Below the pieces are notes generated by a model. That model saw only the letters and a list, made by a program, of their open reading frames with translations, searched no databases and had not been told where the DNA came from. Positions 46,168 to 55,872 of a DNA stretch of 64,000 bases are shown one piece after another. This stretch comes from Massilia sp. 9I (GTDB lineage Bacteria; Pseudomonadota; Gammaproteobacteria; Burkholderiales; Burkholderiaceae_D), in NCBI RefSeq assembly GCF_902506415.1, contig NZ_LR733275.1:2023795-2087794 (forward strand). The letters run 5' to 3'. Position 1 is the stretch's first letter, and every line of letters starts with the position of its first letter. The translations under genes and the position numbers were made by a program.

Positions 46168-48954
46168 GTGACTACCTTGGACATCTCCCCCGCGCCGCCT
46201 GACGGTCTGCTGCTGCTCGCCGAAGAGAATTCGGCCCTGATCGACAACGCGCTCGACCTCATGCTCGTGCTCGATGCGGGCGGCCGCATCCTGCGCGTGA
46301 ATGTCGCCGTACGCGCGCTGCTCGGCTACGAGCCGGCCGAGGTGGTGGGCCGGCACTATAACGAACTGGTCCACCCGGAACAGCATGCGGAAGCGCTCGG
46401 CATCGAGGACAGCCTGCACAACGAGCATCCGGAACGCCCGGACATCCCGATCCGGGTCTGCCGCAAGGATGGCCGGGTGGTGCTGATGTCGGTGGCGGCG
46501 CGCTGGTCGCAGCCGCACCAGCGCATGTTCCTGACGGCGCGCGACATCACGGGGCAGGAGCGCGCGCGCCAGGCCCTGGTGCGATCCGAGCTGGCCCTGG
46601 GCGCGATGCTGGAAAGTATCGGCGACGCCTTCTTCGCCGTCGACAGCGACTGGCGCCTGACCTATGCAAACCGCAAGGCGGGCGACTTCGTGGGCGTCGA
46701 CGCGAGCGCCGTGATCGGCCAGCCCCTGCTAGAGGTGGCGCCCGACCTGCTGCAGTCCGCGTCGCTGCAATACTACCTGCGCGCGATGGAAACGCGCGAG
46801 CCGGTCACCTTCGAAGAGTTCTGGGAACCGCGCCAGGTGTGGGTCGAGGCGCGCGTCTACCCGCACAGCGACGGCATCTCGGTCTACTTCCACGAGATCA
46901 CCGCCAAGCGCGACGCCGAACAGGCGCTGCGCAAGAGCGAGCAGCGCTTCCGCAACCTGTTCAACCATGCCGGCGACAGCGTCATGATCGTTGACGGCGC
47001 ACTGCGCATCGTGTCGGTCAACGACCAGGCCTGCGCCCGCTTCGGCTACAGCCGCGACGAATTCACCCGCATGCTCGCGACCGACGTCAACTTCGGCTTC
47101 CCCGAAGGCCGCGCACTGCTGGCCGGCCTGCGCGCCGGCCAGGCCCAGCTCCTGCGCACCGACAAGCGCTGCAAGGACGGCAGCAGCTTCCCGGCCGAAG
47201 TGCAGATCTCGCGCTTCGACGACGAGGGCGAGGAATTCTTCCTGGCCGTGATTCGCGACTTGAGCGACCGCGCCGAGGCCGAGCGCCAGCTGCGCGAGAG
47301 CGAGCAGCGCTTTCGCGAGGTGATCGAAATGACCCCGGCCGGCTACCTGCTGGCCGGCCGCGACGGCGCCCTGCAGGACGTCAACCCGGCCCTGTGCGCC
47401 CTGTCGGGCTATCCGCGCGAGATGCTGCTGGCGCTGCGCCTGAGCGAGCTGTTCGTCTCCTTCCCGCTGGTCTCGCTCGATGCCGGCGACGAACACCCTG
47501 CTACCGTGCAGGGCGCGGAGGCGGTCCTGCTGCATCGTCACGGCTATCACATCCACGTCCTGTTCAACGGCAGCATCAAGCGCGACGCCCAGGGGCAGTC
47601 CGTGTCGCTGACCGGCCTGATGACCGACATCACGGGCCGCAAGGCGGCCGAAAGCCGGCTGCAGGAACTGGCCACCCACGACACCCTCACAGGCCTGCCC
47701 AACCGCGCCCTCCTGGGCGAGCGGGTCCAGCAGATGCTCGACGCCTGCCCGCAAGGCTCCTCGGTGGCGGTGATGTTCCTCGACCTCGACCGTTTCAAGG
47801 AGGTCAACGACTCCTTCGGCCACGAGATGGGCGACGTCCTGCTGTGCGAAGTCGCCTCGCGCCTGCGCAAGGTGATCCGCCCGACCGACATCATCGCCCG
47901 CCTCGGCGGCGACGAATTCGTGGTGGCGGCCCACTGCGCCACCGGCCAGCTTGCCGCCAGGCGCATCGCCGACAAGCTGCTCGACGTGCTTACCGCGCCG
48001 GTCAGCGTCGGCGGCATCGACGTCATCGTCGGCGCCTCGATCGGGATCAGCATGTATCCGCAGGATGCGCAGACGCGCGAACTGCTGTTCCAGACCGCCG
48101 ACACCGCGATGTACCGCGCCAAGGACGCCGGCCGCAACCGCTACCGCTTCTTCGAGCCTGAGATGACGGTGGCGACCCAGGTGCGCATGGCGCTCGAAGT
48201 GTCGCTGCGCCCGGCCCTGGCCAGGAACGAATTCGAGCTGCACTACCAGCCGCGCTATGCGCTCGACGGCATGCGCCTGGTGGGCATGGAAGCGCTGATC
48301 CGCTGGAACCATCCGGAACGCGGCCAGGTCTCGCCGGCGCAGTTCATCGGCATCGCCGAAGACACCGGCCTGATCGTCGCGATCGGGCGCTGGGTGCTGC
48401 GCGAAGCCTGCAGCCGCACGCGCCAGCTGATGGAAGACTTCGGCTGCAAGGTGGTGGTGTCGGTCAACGTCTCGGCACGCCAGCTGGCCCAGTCCAGCTT
48501 CGCCGACGACGTGCGCGCCGCCCTGGCCGACACCGGCCTGGCGCCCGACTGCCTGGAACTGGAGCTGACCGAGAGCGCGCTGATCGAGGACATCGAACAC
48601 ACCGCCGCGATGCTGCATGAACTGAAACGCCTCGGCATCCACATCGCCGTGGACGATTTCGGCACCGGCTATTCCGGCCTGGCCTACCTGCGCCGCTTCC
48701 CGATCGACGTGCTCAAGCTCGACCGCTCATTCATGCAGCAGCACGAGAACGTGAGCACCTTCGACTTCGTCAAGGCCTTCGTCGACATGGCGCACGCGCT
48801 CAACATGGCGGTGGTGGCCGAGGGCGTCGAGACCGCCGAGGCCTGCGACTTCCTGCGCGCGGCGCGCTGCGACCAGGCCCAGGGTTACTACCTGGCGCGG
48901 CCGATGCCGCTGGCGCAGCTGCGCGCCTTGATCGCCGGGCCGGGCACGCCCTGA
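46168..48954 (+). CDS. multi-PAS GGDEF-EAL c-di-GMP protein
   Basis: This 928-aa cytoplasmic-looking protein starts at the GTG at 46168. About four PAS/PAC modules (residues about 25-500) are followed by GGDEF (GGDEF at 580-584) and EAL (GMEALIRW, catalytic Glu708) domains. The cyclase motif is intact, as are DDFGTGYSGLAYL and EGVET, so it may have both activities. PAS domains suggest redox, light or metabolite sensing. No membrane segment is obvious. The GTG start has no strong ribosome site, so a slightly later start is possible. Confidence 0.93.
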   Translation: MTTLDISPAPPDGLLLLAEENSALIDNALDLMLVLDAGGRILRVNVAVRALLGYEPAEVVGRHYNELVHPEQHAEALGIEDSLHNEHPERPDIPIRVCRKDGRVVLMSVAARWSQPHQRMFLTARDITGQERARQALVRSELALGAMLESIGDAFFAVDSDWRLTYANRKAGDFVGVDASAVIGQPLLEVAPDLLQSASLQYYLRAMETREPVTFEEFWEPRQVWVEARVYPHSDGISVYFHEITAKRDAEQALRKSEQRFRNLFNHAGDSVMIVDGALRIVSVNDQACARFGYSRDEFTRMLATDVNFGFPEGRALLAGLRAGQAQLLRTDKRCKDGSSFPAEVQISRFDDEGEEFFLAVIRDLSDRAEAERQLRESEQRFREVIEMTPAGYLLAGRDGALQDVNPALCALSGYPREMLLALRLSELFVSFPLVSLDAGDEHPATVQGAEAVLLHRHGYHIHVLFNGSIKRDAQGQSVSLTGLMTDITGRKAAESRLQELATHDTLTGLPNRALLGERVQQMLDACPQGSSVAVMFLDLDRFKEVNDSFGHEMGDVLLCEVASRLRKVIRPTDIIARLGGDEFVVAAHCATGQLAARRIADKLLDVLTAPVSVGGIDVIVGASIGISMYPQDAQTRELLFQTADTAMYRAKDAGRNRYRFFEPEMTVATQVRMALEVSLRPALARNEFELHYQPRYALDGMRLVGMEALIRWNHPERGQVSPAQFIGIAEDTGLIVAIGRWVLREACSRTRQLMEDFGCKVVVSVNVSARQLAQSSFADDVRAALADTGLAPDCLELELTESALIEDIEHTAAMLHELKRLGIHIAVDDFGTGYSGLAYLRRFPIDVLKLDRSFMQQHENVSTFDFVKAFVDMAHALNMAVVAEGVETAEACDFLRAARCDQAQGYYLARPMPLAQLRALIAGPGTP

Positions 48955-48968
48955 TTCGCCGGACCCGG

Positions 48969-49874
48969 TCAGCGCGGACGGGCGCCGTCCCGGCGCACGC
49001 GGTCGGCCAGGCGATCGGCTTCGCGTTCGCCGGCGTGCGCCACGGCGTTCAGCTTCACGCCAGTCTCCTTGTCCTCGATGACCAGTAGCTGGCGGCGCAT
49101 CTTCGCGTCGAACAGGCGGTCGAGTGCCAGCCCATGGCGTTCCAGCAGCTGCAGTCCGATCTGCCGCGTCTTCGCTTCCAGCCGCACCAGGCTGTCGATC
49201 TGGTAGCGGGCCGGTAGCATCTCGCGCATCGCGGCCAGGTCCACCGCATTGGCCAACACCATCCGCATGGCCGCTTCTTCCTCGGTCAGTGACACCCGGC
49301 GCACTTCTTCCTCGAGCTTGCGCAGTGCTGGATCGCCGTCGGCCGGCAAGTCCTTGTTGCGCGGATTGTAGATGTTGCGGCGCAGTGACAGCTGCAGCCG
49401 CATGACGCTTTCAAGCCCGACCAGCTCCATGCGGAAGCGCGCGACGACATTGGCCCACTTGACGGCGGCCGGATCGGCCAGGAAACGGTCCCAGCGGGCG
49501 TCGCCGGTGGCGGCCAGTCCTGCTTTCTCGGCATTGCGCTCCCAGGTGCGGGGGTCCCGGTGCAGCGGTTCGAGCGCAGCGCAGCCGCTGGCATTGAGCT
49601 CGTCGTAGCGGGCGCCGATCTCGCGGATCTGCGCATCGGAAAACGCAGGCATGCGCAGGGTCGGAGAGCCGCGCTTCAGCGCATTGAGCAAGTTAAGCTG
49701 AAGCAAGCCGACATCATTGCACATCATCCTGTCGAGGTAGGCCGGGGTCAGCACATGCTTGACCAGATCCGCGCTGCTGGCGGCCAGGGCCGGGAGGGCG
49801 CCGTAGCAGAGGAGCGCTGCGCCTGCAAGGAGTCGGCAGCGCGTGCGTGACAGGCGCGGCAGGGATATGTGCAT
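48969..49874 (-). CDS. exported protein of unknown function
   Basis: This 301-aa protein begins at 49874 after GGAGCG. It starts with a signal peptide, LLAGAALLCYGALPALAA, so it is probably periplasmic. The mature part is helical and rich in Arg, Leu and Glu, with YDELNASGCAALEPLHRDPRTWERN in the first half and LRLEAKTRQIGLQLLERHG-like coil near the end. No family is recognised. It is convergent with the multi-PAS gene (14 bp gap) and divergent from the dehydrogenase at 50039. Confidence 0.68.
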   Translation of the reverse strand: MHISLPRLSRTRCRLLAGAALLCYGALPALAASSADLVKHVLTPAYLDRMMCNDVGLLQLNLLNALKRGSPTLRMPAFSDAQIREIGARYDELNASGCAALEPLHRDPRTWERNAEKAGLAATGDARWDRFLADPAAVKWANVVARFRMELVGLESVMRLQLSLRRNIYNPRNKDLPADGDPALRKLEEEVRRVSLTEEEAAMRMVLANAVDLAAMREMLPARYQIDSLVRLEAKTRQIGLQLLERHGLALDRLFDAKMRRQLLVIEDKETGVKLNAVAHAGEREADRLADRVRRDGARPR

Positions 49875-50038
49875 GAGTTCGCTCCAATTAGCAGAAAGTT
49901 GCCACAAGGAATTATATGCAGCTTCCAGCCCTGAATTCTCCCCAACTGTCACGACTGCCATGGCCGTGGCGTCCATACAGCCGCCCGTGCGATTCCGTGT
50001 AGGATGCCTCATTCGCAACAACGAGGAAGGAAGCAGCA

Positions 50039-50989
50039 ATGAAACCGGCCATTGCGGTCTATGGAAATGTCTGGCCTGACGAAGCATTGCAGGCACTGGA
50101 GGCGGAGTTCGCACTCTACGTGATCGCGCGCATGGCGCCGTCCGAGGCAGCGGCCTTCTACGAGCACGCGGCGGCGCAGGTGCGCGGCATCCTCACGACC
50201 GGCACCGTCGGCATCGATGCCTCCCTCGCGGCGCGCTTTCCCGCGCTGGAAATCGTGTCGGTGCACGGCGTGGGCGTGGATGCGGTCGACCTCGACGCCT
50301 TGCGCGCGCGCGACATCGTCGTGACCAATACGCCGGACGTGCTGACCGAGGACGTGGCCGATCTCGCGGTCACGCTGCTCCTCACCATCGCGCGCCGCAT
50401 CCCGGCGCTCGACCGCTACGTGCGCGGCGGCCACTGGCTGGAGAAGCGCCCCTTGCGTCCAACACGCAGCCTGCGCGGCAAGGTCGCCGGCATCTATGGC
50501 TACGGACGGATCGGCCAGGCCGTGGCCACGCGCCTGCGCGCCTTCGGCATGGAGATCCGCTACTACCAGCGCAGCGCGGGGCTAGAACCGATGCTGCGCC
50601 GCGAATCGCTGGCCGCCCTGGCCGCCGAAAGCGACTTCCTGGTGGCGTGCACGCCCGGCGGCGCGGACACGCTGCGCGCCATCGATGCCGCGGTGCTCGA
50701 TGCCCTCGGCCCGGAAGGCACCCTGGTGAACATCGCGCGCGGAAGCGTGGTGGACGAAGCGGCGCTGGTGGAAGCCCTGGCTTCGGGCCGGCTGGGAGCG
50801 GCGGCGCTCGACGTGTTCGAGGACGAACCGAAAGTGCCGCAGGCCCTGTGGGAGCTGGACAACGTGGTGCTGACGCCGCACGTCGGCAGCCTCACGGTGG
50901 AGGCGCGCCAGACCATGCGCAAGCTGTGCTTCGACAACCTGCGGGCGCACTTCGCAGGCAAGCCCACCCTCACCCCGGTCCCGCGCTGA
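50039..50989 (+). CDS. D-isomer-specific 2-hydroxyacid dehydrogenase
   Basis: This 316-aa NAD(P)-dependent dehydrogenase resembles glyoxylate/hydroxypyruvate reductases. YGYGRIGQAVA near residue 156 is the nucleotide motif. The catalytic triad is Arg in NIARGSVVDE, Glu in DVFEDEP and His in TPHVGS near the C-terminus. The next gene starts 4 bases later in the same direction. Substrate could be glyoxylate, hydroxypyruvate or a related D-hydroxyacid. Confidence 0.93.
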   Translation: MKPAIAVYGNVWPDEALQALEAEFALYVIARMAPSEAAAFYEHAAAQVRGILTTGTVGIDASLAARFPALEIVSVHGVGVDAVDLDALRARDIVVTNTPDVLTEDVADLAVTLLLTIARRIPALDRYVRGGHWLEKRPLRPTRSLRGKVAGIYGYGRIGQAVATRLRAFGMEIRYYQRSAGLEPMLRRESLAALAAESDFLVACTPGGADTLRAIDAAVLDALGPEGTLVNIARGSVVDEAALVEALASGRLGAAALDVFEDEPKVPQALWELDNVVLTPHVGSLTVEARQTMRKLCFDNLRAHFAGKPTLTPVPR

Positions 50990-50993
50990 GACC

Positions 50994-51974
50994 ATGCAAG
51001 TCGACCACCGCATGCTGGAAGACCTGCGGCGCTTCAACCACAAGCTGGCGCGCGCGCCGCGCTTCGCCTACCGCCACCGCTTCATGCCGCTGCTGGGCCA
51101 GGCCCTGTTGCGCCTGACCCAGCTTGGGGCCGACGGCAGACTGCGGCGCGCCGGCATCGGCGTCGAACGGCTGGACGCGCTGGCCGGCGGATTGCGGGTA
51201 CCGGTGCGCGTGCTACGGCCCGCGGGAACACCGCGCGGCATCGTGCTCGACATCCACGGCGGCGGCTGGGTGATCGGCAATCCTGAAATGAACGACGCGC
51301 TGAATGCCGCCATCGTCCGCGCCTGCGGCGTCATGGTGGTCTCGGTCGACTACCGCCTGGCGCCCGCCGCGTCGATCCAGGCGATGATGGACGACTGCCT
51401 GGCGGGGGCCAGATGGTTGCTGGAGGGTGGACTGAACGGGAGCGCCGGCTTGCCCGTGATCGTGGTCGGCGAATCGGCGGGCGCCCACCTGGCCGCCGCC
51501 ACCCTGCTGCGGCTGAAGGCCTGGCCGGCACTGCTGGCGCGCCTTGCCGGCACGGTGCTCTACTACGGCGTCTACGACCTCGCCGGCAGCCCCAGCCTGC
51601 GCAATGCCGGCCGCGAGACGCTGGTGCTCGACGGCCCGGCCATGCTGCCCGGCCTGCGCCTGCTCACGCCGGGCATGAGCGACAGCGCGCGCCGCAGTTC
51701 GCCGCTGTCGCCGCTGTACGGGGATCTGACGGGCATGCCGCCGGCCTTGATGTTCACCGGCGGCCGCGATCCGTTGCGCGACGATACGCTGCAGATGGCC
51801 GCGCGCTGGCGGCAGGCGGCGCCGGCCGAACTGGTCGACCTGCCCGAAGCGCCGCACGGCCTGATTCACTTCCCCACCGCGATGGGCCGGGCCGCCTGCG
51901 CCCACGCCCACCGGTGGATCGATGCGCGCCTGCGCGCTACAGCACCAGCCCCGCAGGCGCCGTCTGGCGCGTGA
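50994..51974 (+). CDS. alpha/beta hydrolase, HSL (acetyl esterase) family
   Basis: This 326-aa esterase/lipase of the hormone-sensitive-lipase group shows HGGGWVIG (oxyanion) near residue 85, the nucleophile in GESAGAHLAAA near 164, an Asp in GGRDPLRDD and a His in PHGLIHFP near the C-terminus. It is tightly linked to the 2-hydroxyacid dehydrogenase, so the two may process an acylated hydroxyacid. Its 3' end overlaps the convergent GH43 gene by 38 bp. Confidence 0.93.
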   Translation: MQVDHRMLEDLRRFNHKLARAPRFAYRHRFMPLLGQALLRLTQLGADGRLRRAGIGVERLDALAGGLRVPVRVLRPAGTPRGIVLDIHGGGWVIGNPEMNDALNAAIVRACGVMVVSVDYRLAPAASIQAMMDDCLAGARWLLEGGLNGSAGLPVIVVGESAGAHLAAATLLRLKAWPALLARLAGTVLYYGVYDLAGSPSLRNAGRETLVLDGPAMLPGLRLLTPGMSDSARRSSPLSPLYGDLTGMPPALMFTGGRDPLRDDTLQMAARWRQAAPAELVDLPEAPHGLIHFPTAMGRAACAHAHRWIDARLRATAPAPQAPSGA

Positions 51975-52902
51975 AGCTCGGCCCCCCGGTGGTCGGCTTG
52001 CCGCCGTCCCATACCAGCCGGTCGATGCACATGCGCCGCCCGGTCATCGCCGTGTCCCAGGCGTGGTAGACGATCCACTCCTGGCTGCCGTCGGGCGAGG
52101 TGGTGAAGGAATTGTGGCCGGGGCCGATGACGTTGCCGGGCCGTGAACGCATCACCAGGGCATGTTCGCTACCCTCGGGCCGCGTGAAAGGCCCCAGCGG
52201 ATGGCTGGCTACCACGTAGCTGACGCCATAATTTTCCTTCTCCCAGGCGCCGCCGCTGTAGAAGCAGTAGTACTTCCCCTCGTGGATCAAAACCGAGGCG
52301 CCCTCCACCGTGTGCCAGTCGTACACCGCGTCGTACATGGCGCGCTGCTTCTTGAACAGATGCCAGTCGGCGTGCGGACGCGCCACCGTGCGCGGCTCGC
52401 CCGCGAGGCGGTCCATCGCCACCAGGCGGTCGACCACGATGCCGGTGCCGATGCGGTGGTCGTCTTCCAGTTCCAGGAAATCGACGCAGTAGTACAGGTA
52501 CCACTGGCCGTCCTTGTCGCGAAACGGATGGGCGTCGATCGAGAACTGCAGGTCCGGCACCAGGAGCACCCCGCGGTCGACGAAGGGGCCGACCGGGTTG
52601 TCGGCCACGGCCACGCGCAGCTTCTGGTGCTTGCCTTCGATGTCGCCGCGCGAGTAGTACAGCCAGAACTTGCCCTCGCTGTAGGCGACTTCGGGCGCCC
52701 AGAAATGGTCTTCCCCGGGTGTCGTGATGGCGTAGCCGGCGCGGTGCCAGTCGACCAGGTCGTTCGACACCAGCACCGGGAAGCGTCCGCCGCCGGGACC
52801 GTCGGGCGCGGTCCCGTAGGCGTAATAGCGGCCTTCGTGCTTGAGCACGAAGGGGTCCGCCATGATCTCCGGGTACACCGGATTGCAGTAGGTCTTCAGC
52901 AT
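51937..52902 (-). CDS. glycoside hydrolase family 43 protein (cytoplasmic)
   Basis: This 321-aa five-bladed beta-propeller enzyme of the GH43 clan has no signal peptide. The catalytic base Asp is in NPVYPEIMADPFV near residue 16, the pKa-tuning Asp in FSIDAHPFRDKDG near 123, and the general acid Glu in HTVEGASVLIHEG near 200. Likely activities are alpha-L-arabinofuranosidase or beta-xylosidase. It starts 10 bp downstream of the TonB receptor stop, in the same direction, so the enzyme would act on imported oligosaccharides. Confidence 0.93.
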   Translation of the reverse strand: MLKTYCNPVYPEIMADPFVLKHEGRYYAYGTAPDGPGGGRFPVLVSNDLVDWHRAGYAITTPGEDHFWAPEVAYSEGKFWLYYSRGDIEGKHQKLRVAVADNPVGPFVDRGVLLVPDLQFSIDAHPFRDKDGQWYLYYCVDFLELEDDHRIGTGIVVDRLVAMDRLAGEPRTVARPHADWHLFKKQRAMYDAVYDWHTVEGASVLIHEGKYYCFYSGGAWEKENYGVSYVVASHPLGPFTRPEGSEHALVMRSRPGNVIGPGHNSFTTSPDGSQEWIVYHAWDTAMTGRRMCIDRLVWDGGKPTTGGPSFTRQTAPAGLVL

Positions 52903-52912
52903 CGCTCCCTCG

Positions 52913-55723
52913 TCACATTTGATAGCGCAGGCTCAGGCCATACGTCGTCGGGGTGTAGCGGATGTCGCGTGGACGGATCGGATCGCCCAGGTAGCTCTCG
53001 TAGCGTTCCTTGGTCAGGTTGATCGCGTCGAAATTGAGCGTCAGGTTCGGGGTGAGCGCGTAGCCGATGCTCAGGTCGACGTAGGTCGAGGCCTTGACGA
53101 TGCGGTCCTGGCCGAAACGCGGCTCGGCGATCTGCTCGACGAACTTGCCACGCCGGGTAGCCGCCAGTCGCCCGGTCCAGCCGGCGCGCTCGTACAGCAG
53201 CGCGAAGTTGTAGCTCTGGCGCGCGACGCCGACGATGTCGGTCGTCGTGTAGGCGCCGCTGTTCAGGGCGGTGCGGGTTTGGTTCTGGCCGTCGATCCAG
53301 GTGTAGTTGAACTGGGCGCCCAGGCCGCTCCAGGCGCCCGGCAGGAAGTCGAAGAACTTCTGGATGCCGAATTCAGCGCCCTTGAGCTTGCCCTTGCCCG
53401 AGTTCTGCGGACGGTTGACGCGGTAGTTCACGCCGTTGATGGTTTCGTTCTGCTCGAAGTTCTGCAGGTAGCCCTCGATATCGCGGTGGAACAGCGCGAT
53501 CTGGGCGAAGCCGTTGTCCTGGAAGTAGTACTCGAGCGTGGCGTCGGCGTTCTTCGACTTGGTCGGCGCCAGTTCCGGATTGCCGGCCGAGCCGGTGCCC
53601 GGTGCGTTGACGGTGGGCGGAATCAGGGACAGGGCCGGGTTCAGCTGCGAGAACTCGGGACGGGTGATGGTCTTGCCGTAGCTGAGGTGCGACTGCAGGC
53701 GATCGGTCCAGTTGAGCACCGCCGACACGTTCGGCAGGAAGTTGGTCTCGTCGCTGTCCTCGCTGATCGGGGTGACGACGTCGCCGATGCGGCGGTTGCC
53801 CTCCAGCTTGCGGTCGACTTTCACCAGGCGTCCGCCCACGTTGCCGGTCACGCCGACGGTGCCCAGGTTCGCTTTCCAGCGCGCGCCCAGGTGCAGGGTG
53901 GCGGTGCGCTCGCGCTGCTCGAACAGGCGCATCGGATCGTCCGCCACCCGGCCGGCAGGCTGGCCGTAGAAGGCGCGCACGCGGTCCGCCTGGTAGATCA
54001 GGAAGTCGCGCGAGGGCGTGTACCAGGGGCCACCCAGGCGGTCCAGGCCCGGCACCAGGGACTGGAATTCGGGGCCGAAGGCGGCCACCGGCGACGGCCG
54101 CACCGTGGTGTTGGGCAGGTCGTTGGCGCGTTCGCCGCTATGGAAGCTGACATCGCGCGACGACAGGCGGATGCCGCCGGTGAGCGCGGTGATGAAGCCG
54201 TCTCCGCCCATGCGGTACACCGCGTCGGTGCGGAACTGCACCTGCTCGCCGCGCGACTCACCCCAGTTCTGCACCATGCCGCGCAGGACGAACTGGTTCG
54301 GGTCGCGCAAGGGGTTGCCGGACGTCGGCGTGGTGATGGCGTTGTAGCCGCCATGGCCGTCGCGTCCATAGGTGTAAACCGCCGAGCTGGCGCCCGGGAT
54401 CTGCTGGTCGACGATCACCGTGTCGTTGATGAAGTCCGAGCGCGAGAAGGCCAGGTTGCTGTCCAGGGACAGCTGGCCGCTGCGGTACTTGTGGCCGAAG
54501 TTCAGGAAATGGGTATCGGTGCGCTCCTTGACGCCCCAGGTACTGGTGGCGGTATAGGGATCCCAGTCGTAGGGATTGCCGAAGCGCGCGGCGGCGGCGT
54601 TGGCCGACTGGATCGGGCAGATCACGCCGTTCGGGGTATTGCAGTAGGCGCCCTGCGGCGCCAGCACCACGTTGCTCAGGCGCGGCGTCCAGGTGGCGAT
54701 GTTGAGGATGTAGTCGACTTCGCTGCGGCCGCGGTAGCCGGTGCCCAGGTACTGGGCGATGAACTCGTTGTTCTGGTCCAGCTTCCACTGCACCGCGGCG
54801 TGCATGCTGCCGCGCCCACGGTCGCCGGCGTTGTAGATGCCGCCGATGTTCGGCAGCTCGCCCAGGCGGTCGCCCGCGCGCAGCGGCGCGATCGGCTGGT
54901 CGTCGTTCAGGCGCGTCGCGGTGCCGTCCGGGCTAACCGAGAAGATGCGGTCCGGCCGGTCGACCCACTGCACCGGATAGGCCCAGTGCTCCTTGTTGTA
55001 GGCGACGTCCACCAGCACGCCGACCTCGCCGTGGCGGGTGTTCCAGCGGTTGCTTAGCAACAGGCCGCCGCCCGGATTGGTCTTTTCCTTGCGCGCTTCG
55101 CTGCCCTCGACGTAGTTGCGGCGTCCCTCGAGGAAGCCGGTGACGGTATAGCCCTTGAAATCGAAGGGAGCGCGCAGGCGGATGTTGACCGCGCCGGCGA
55201 TGCCGCCCTCGAACTGGTTGGCGGTGGCCGACTTGTACACGTCCAGGCCGGCGATCGACTGCACCGGCAGGTCCTGATACGACAGGCGGCGCCCGGTGCC
55301 GGTGAAGATCTCGTTGCCCTCGATCGTGGTCGCCACGTCGGGCAGGCCGCGGATGATGACGGTGCTCGTCTCGCCGCGGTCGCGCCCCACCTGCACGCCG
55401 GCGATGCGCTGCAGGGCGTCGCCGGCGGCGCGGTCGGGGAACTTGCCGATGTCGTCGGCATTGATCGAGTCCACCACCTGTTCGGCGTCGCGCTTGATCT
55501 GTTCGGCGGACCGGATGCTGCTGCGGATACCGCTCACGGTCACCGTGGCGATGCCGCCTCCGGCGGGCGCCGGAGCCGCGGCGCCGTCCTGGCCGGATTC
55601 GCGCGCCTGGCTTTCCGCAGTCGGCTGGGTGGCTTGCGTCGATTGTTGGGCGGCGGCGAAGCCGATATGGGCGCACAGCAGCATGACGGCCGCGCAAACT
55701 GGCCGGACTTTCAAGGTGCTCAT
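52913..55723 (-). CDS. TonB-dependent receptor (TonB-Xanth-Caul type)
   Basis: This 936-aa outer-membrane receptor has a signal peptide (VCAAVMLLCAHIGFAAA), a TonB-box-like segment ATVTVSGIR near residue 60, a plug domain with KFPDRAAGDALQRIAGVQV near 93-111, and a long 22-strand barrel to the C-terminal aromatic YQM end. The plug form (GKFPDRA, QRIAGV) is that of the TonB-Xanth-Caul subfamily, which imports plant carbohydrates. It sits between a GH43 gene and a LacI regulator, with a palindromic operator 70 bp upstream, so it is likely a sugar-oligomer receptor. Confidence 0.95.
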   Translation of the reverse strand: MSTLKVRPVCAAVMLLCAHIGFAAAQQSTQATQPTAESQARESGQDGAAAPAPAGGGIATVTVSGIRSSIRSAEQIKRDAEQVVDSINADDIGKFPDRAAGDALQRIAGVQVGRDRGETSTVIIRGLPDVATTIEGNEIFTGTGRRLSYQDLPVQSIAGLDVYKSATANQFEGGIAGAVNIRLRAPFDFKGYTVTGFLEGRRNYVEGSEARKEKTNPGGGLLLSNRWNTRHGEVGVLVDVAYNKEHWAYPVQWVDRPDRIFSVSPDGTATRLNDDQPIAPLRAGDRLGELPNIGGIYNAGDRGRGSMHAAVQWKLDQNNEFIAQYLGTGYRGRSEVDYILNIATWTPRLSNVVLAPQGAYCNTPNGVICPIQSANAAAARFGNPYDWDPYTATSTWGVKERTDTHFLNFGHKYRSGQLSLDSNLAFSRSDFINDTVIVDQQIPGASSAVYTYGRDGHGGYNAITTPTSGNPLRDPNQFVLRGMVQNWGESRGEQVQFRTDAVYRMGGDGFITALTGGIRLSSRDVSFHSGERANDLPNTTVRPSPVAAFGPEFQSLVPGLDRLGGPWYTPSRDFLIYQADRVRAFYGQPAGRVADDPMRLFEQRERTATLHLGARWKANLGTVGVTGNVGGRLVKVDRKLEGNRRIGDVVTPISEDSDETNFLPNVSAVLNWTDRLQSHLSYGKTITRPEFSQLNPALSLIPPTVNAPGTGSAGNPELAPTKSKNADATLEYYFQDNGFAQIALFHRDIEGYLQNFEQNETINGVNYRVNRPQNSGKGKLKGAEFGIQKFFDFLPGAWSGLGAQFNYTWIDGQNQTRTALNSGAYTTTDIVGVARQSYNFALLYERAGWTGRLAATRRGKFVEQIAEPRFGQDRIVKASTYVDLSIGYALTPNLTLNFDAINLTKERYESYLGDPIRPRDIRYTPTTYGLSLRYQM

Positions 55724-55792
55724 CGAGGTCTCCTGAAAACGTTGGCGATGCCGGCGTCCTGGAGGACGGGCTCGCCGTTATTGGAATCGGGT

Positions 55793-55833
55793 TTGGTCAT
55801 AAACATGAATTGCAATTCATAATTTATGACCAA
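55793..55833. promoter_or_regulatory. 41-bp nested palindrome upstream of the TonB receptor
   Basis: The outer arms are TTGGTCATAAA (55793-55803) and TTTATGACCAA (55823-55833), a perfect 11-bp pair. At the centre lies a perfect 16-bp palindrome ATGAATTGCAATTCAT (55805-55820). It lies in the gap between the TonB receptor and the lacI end, 70 bp before the receptor start. LacI-family proteins bind such centred palindromes, so this is the likely operator for the LacI gene next door. Confidence 0.72.
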
Positions 55834-55872
55834 TATGACAAAACTATCCGAAATCGCACCGCAATGGCGCAC

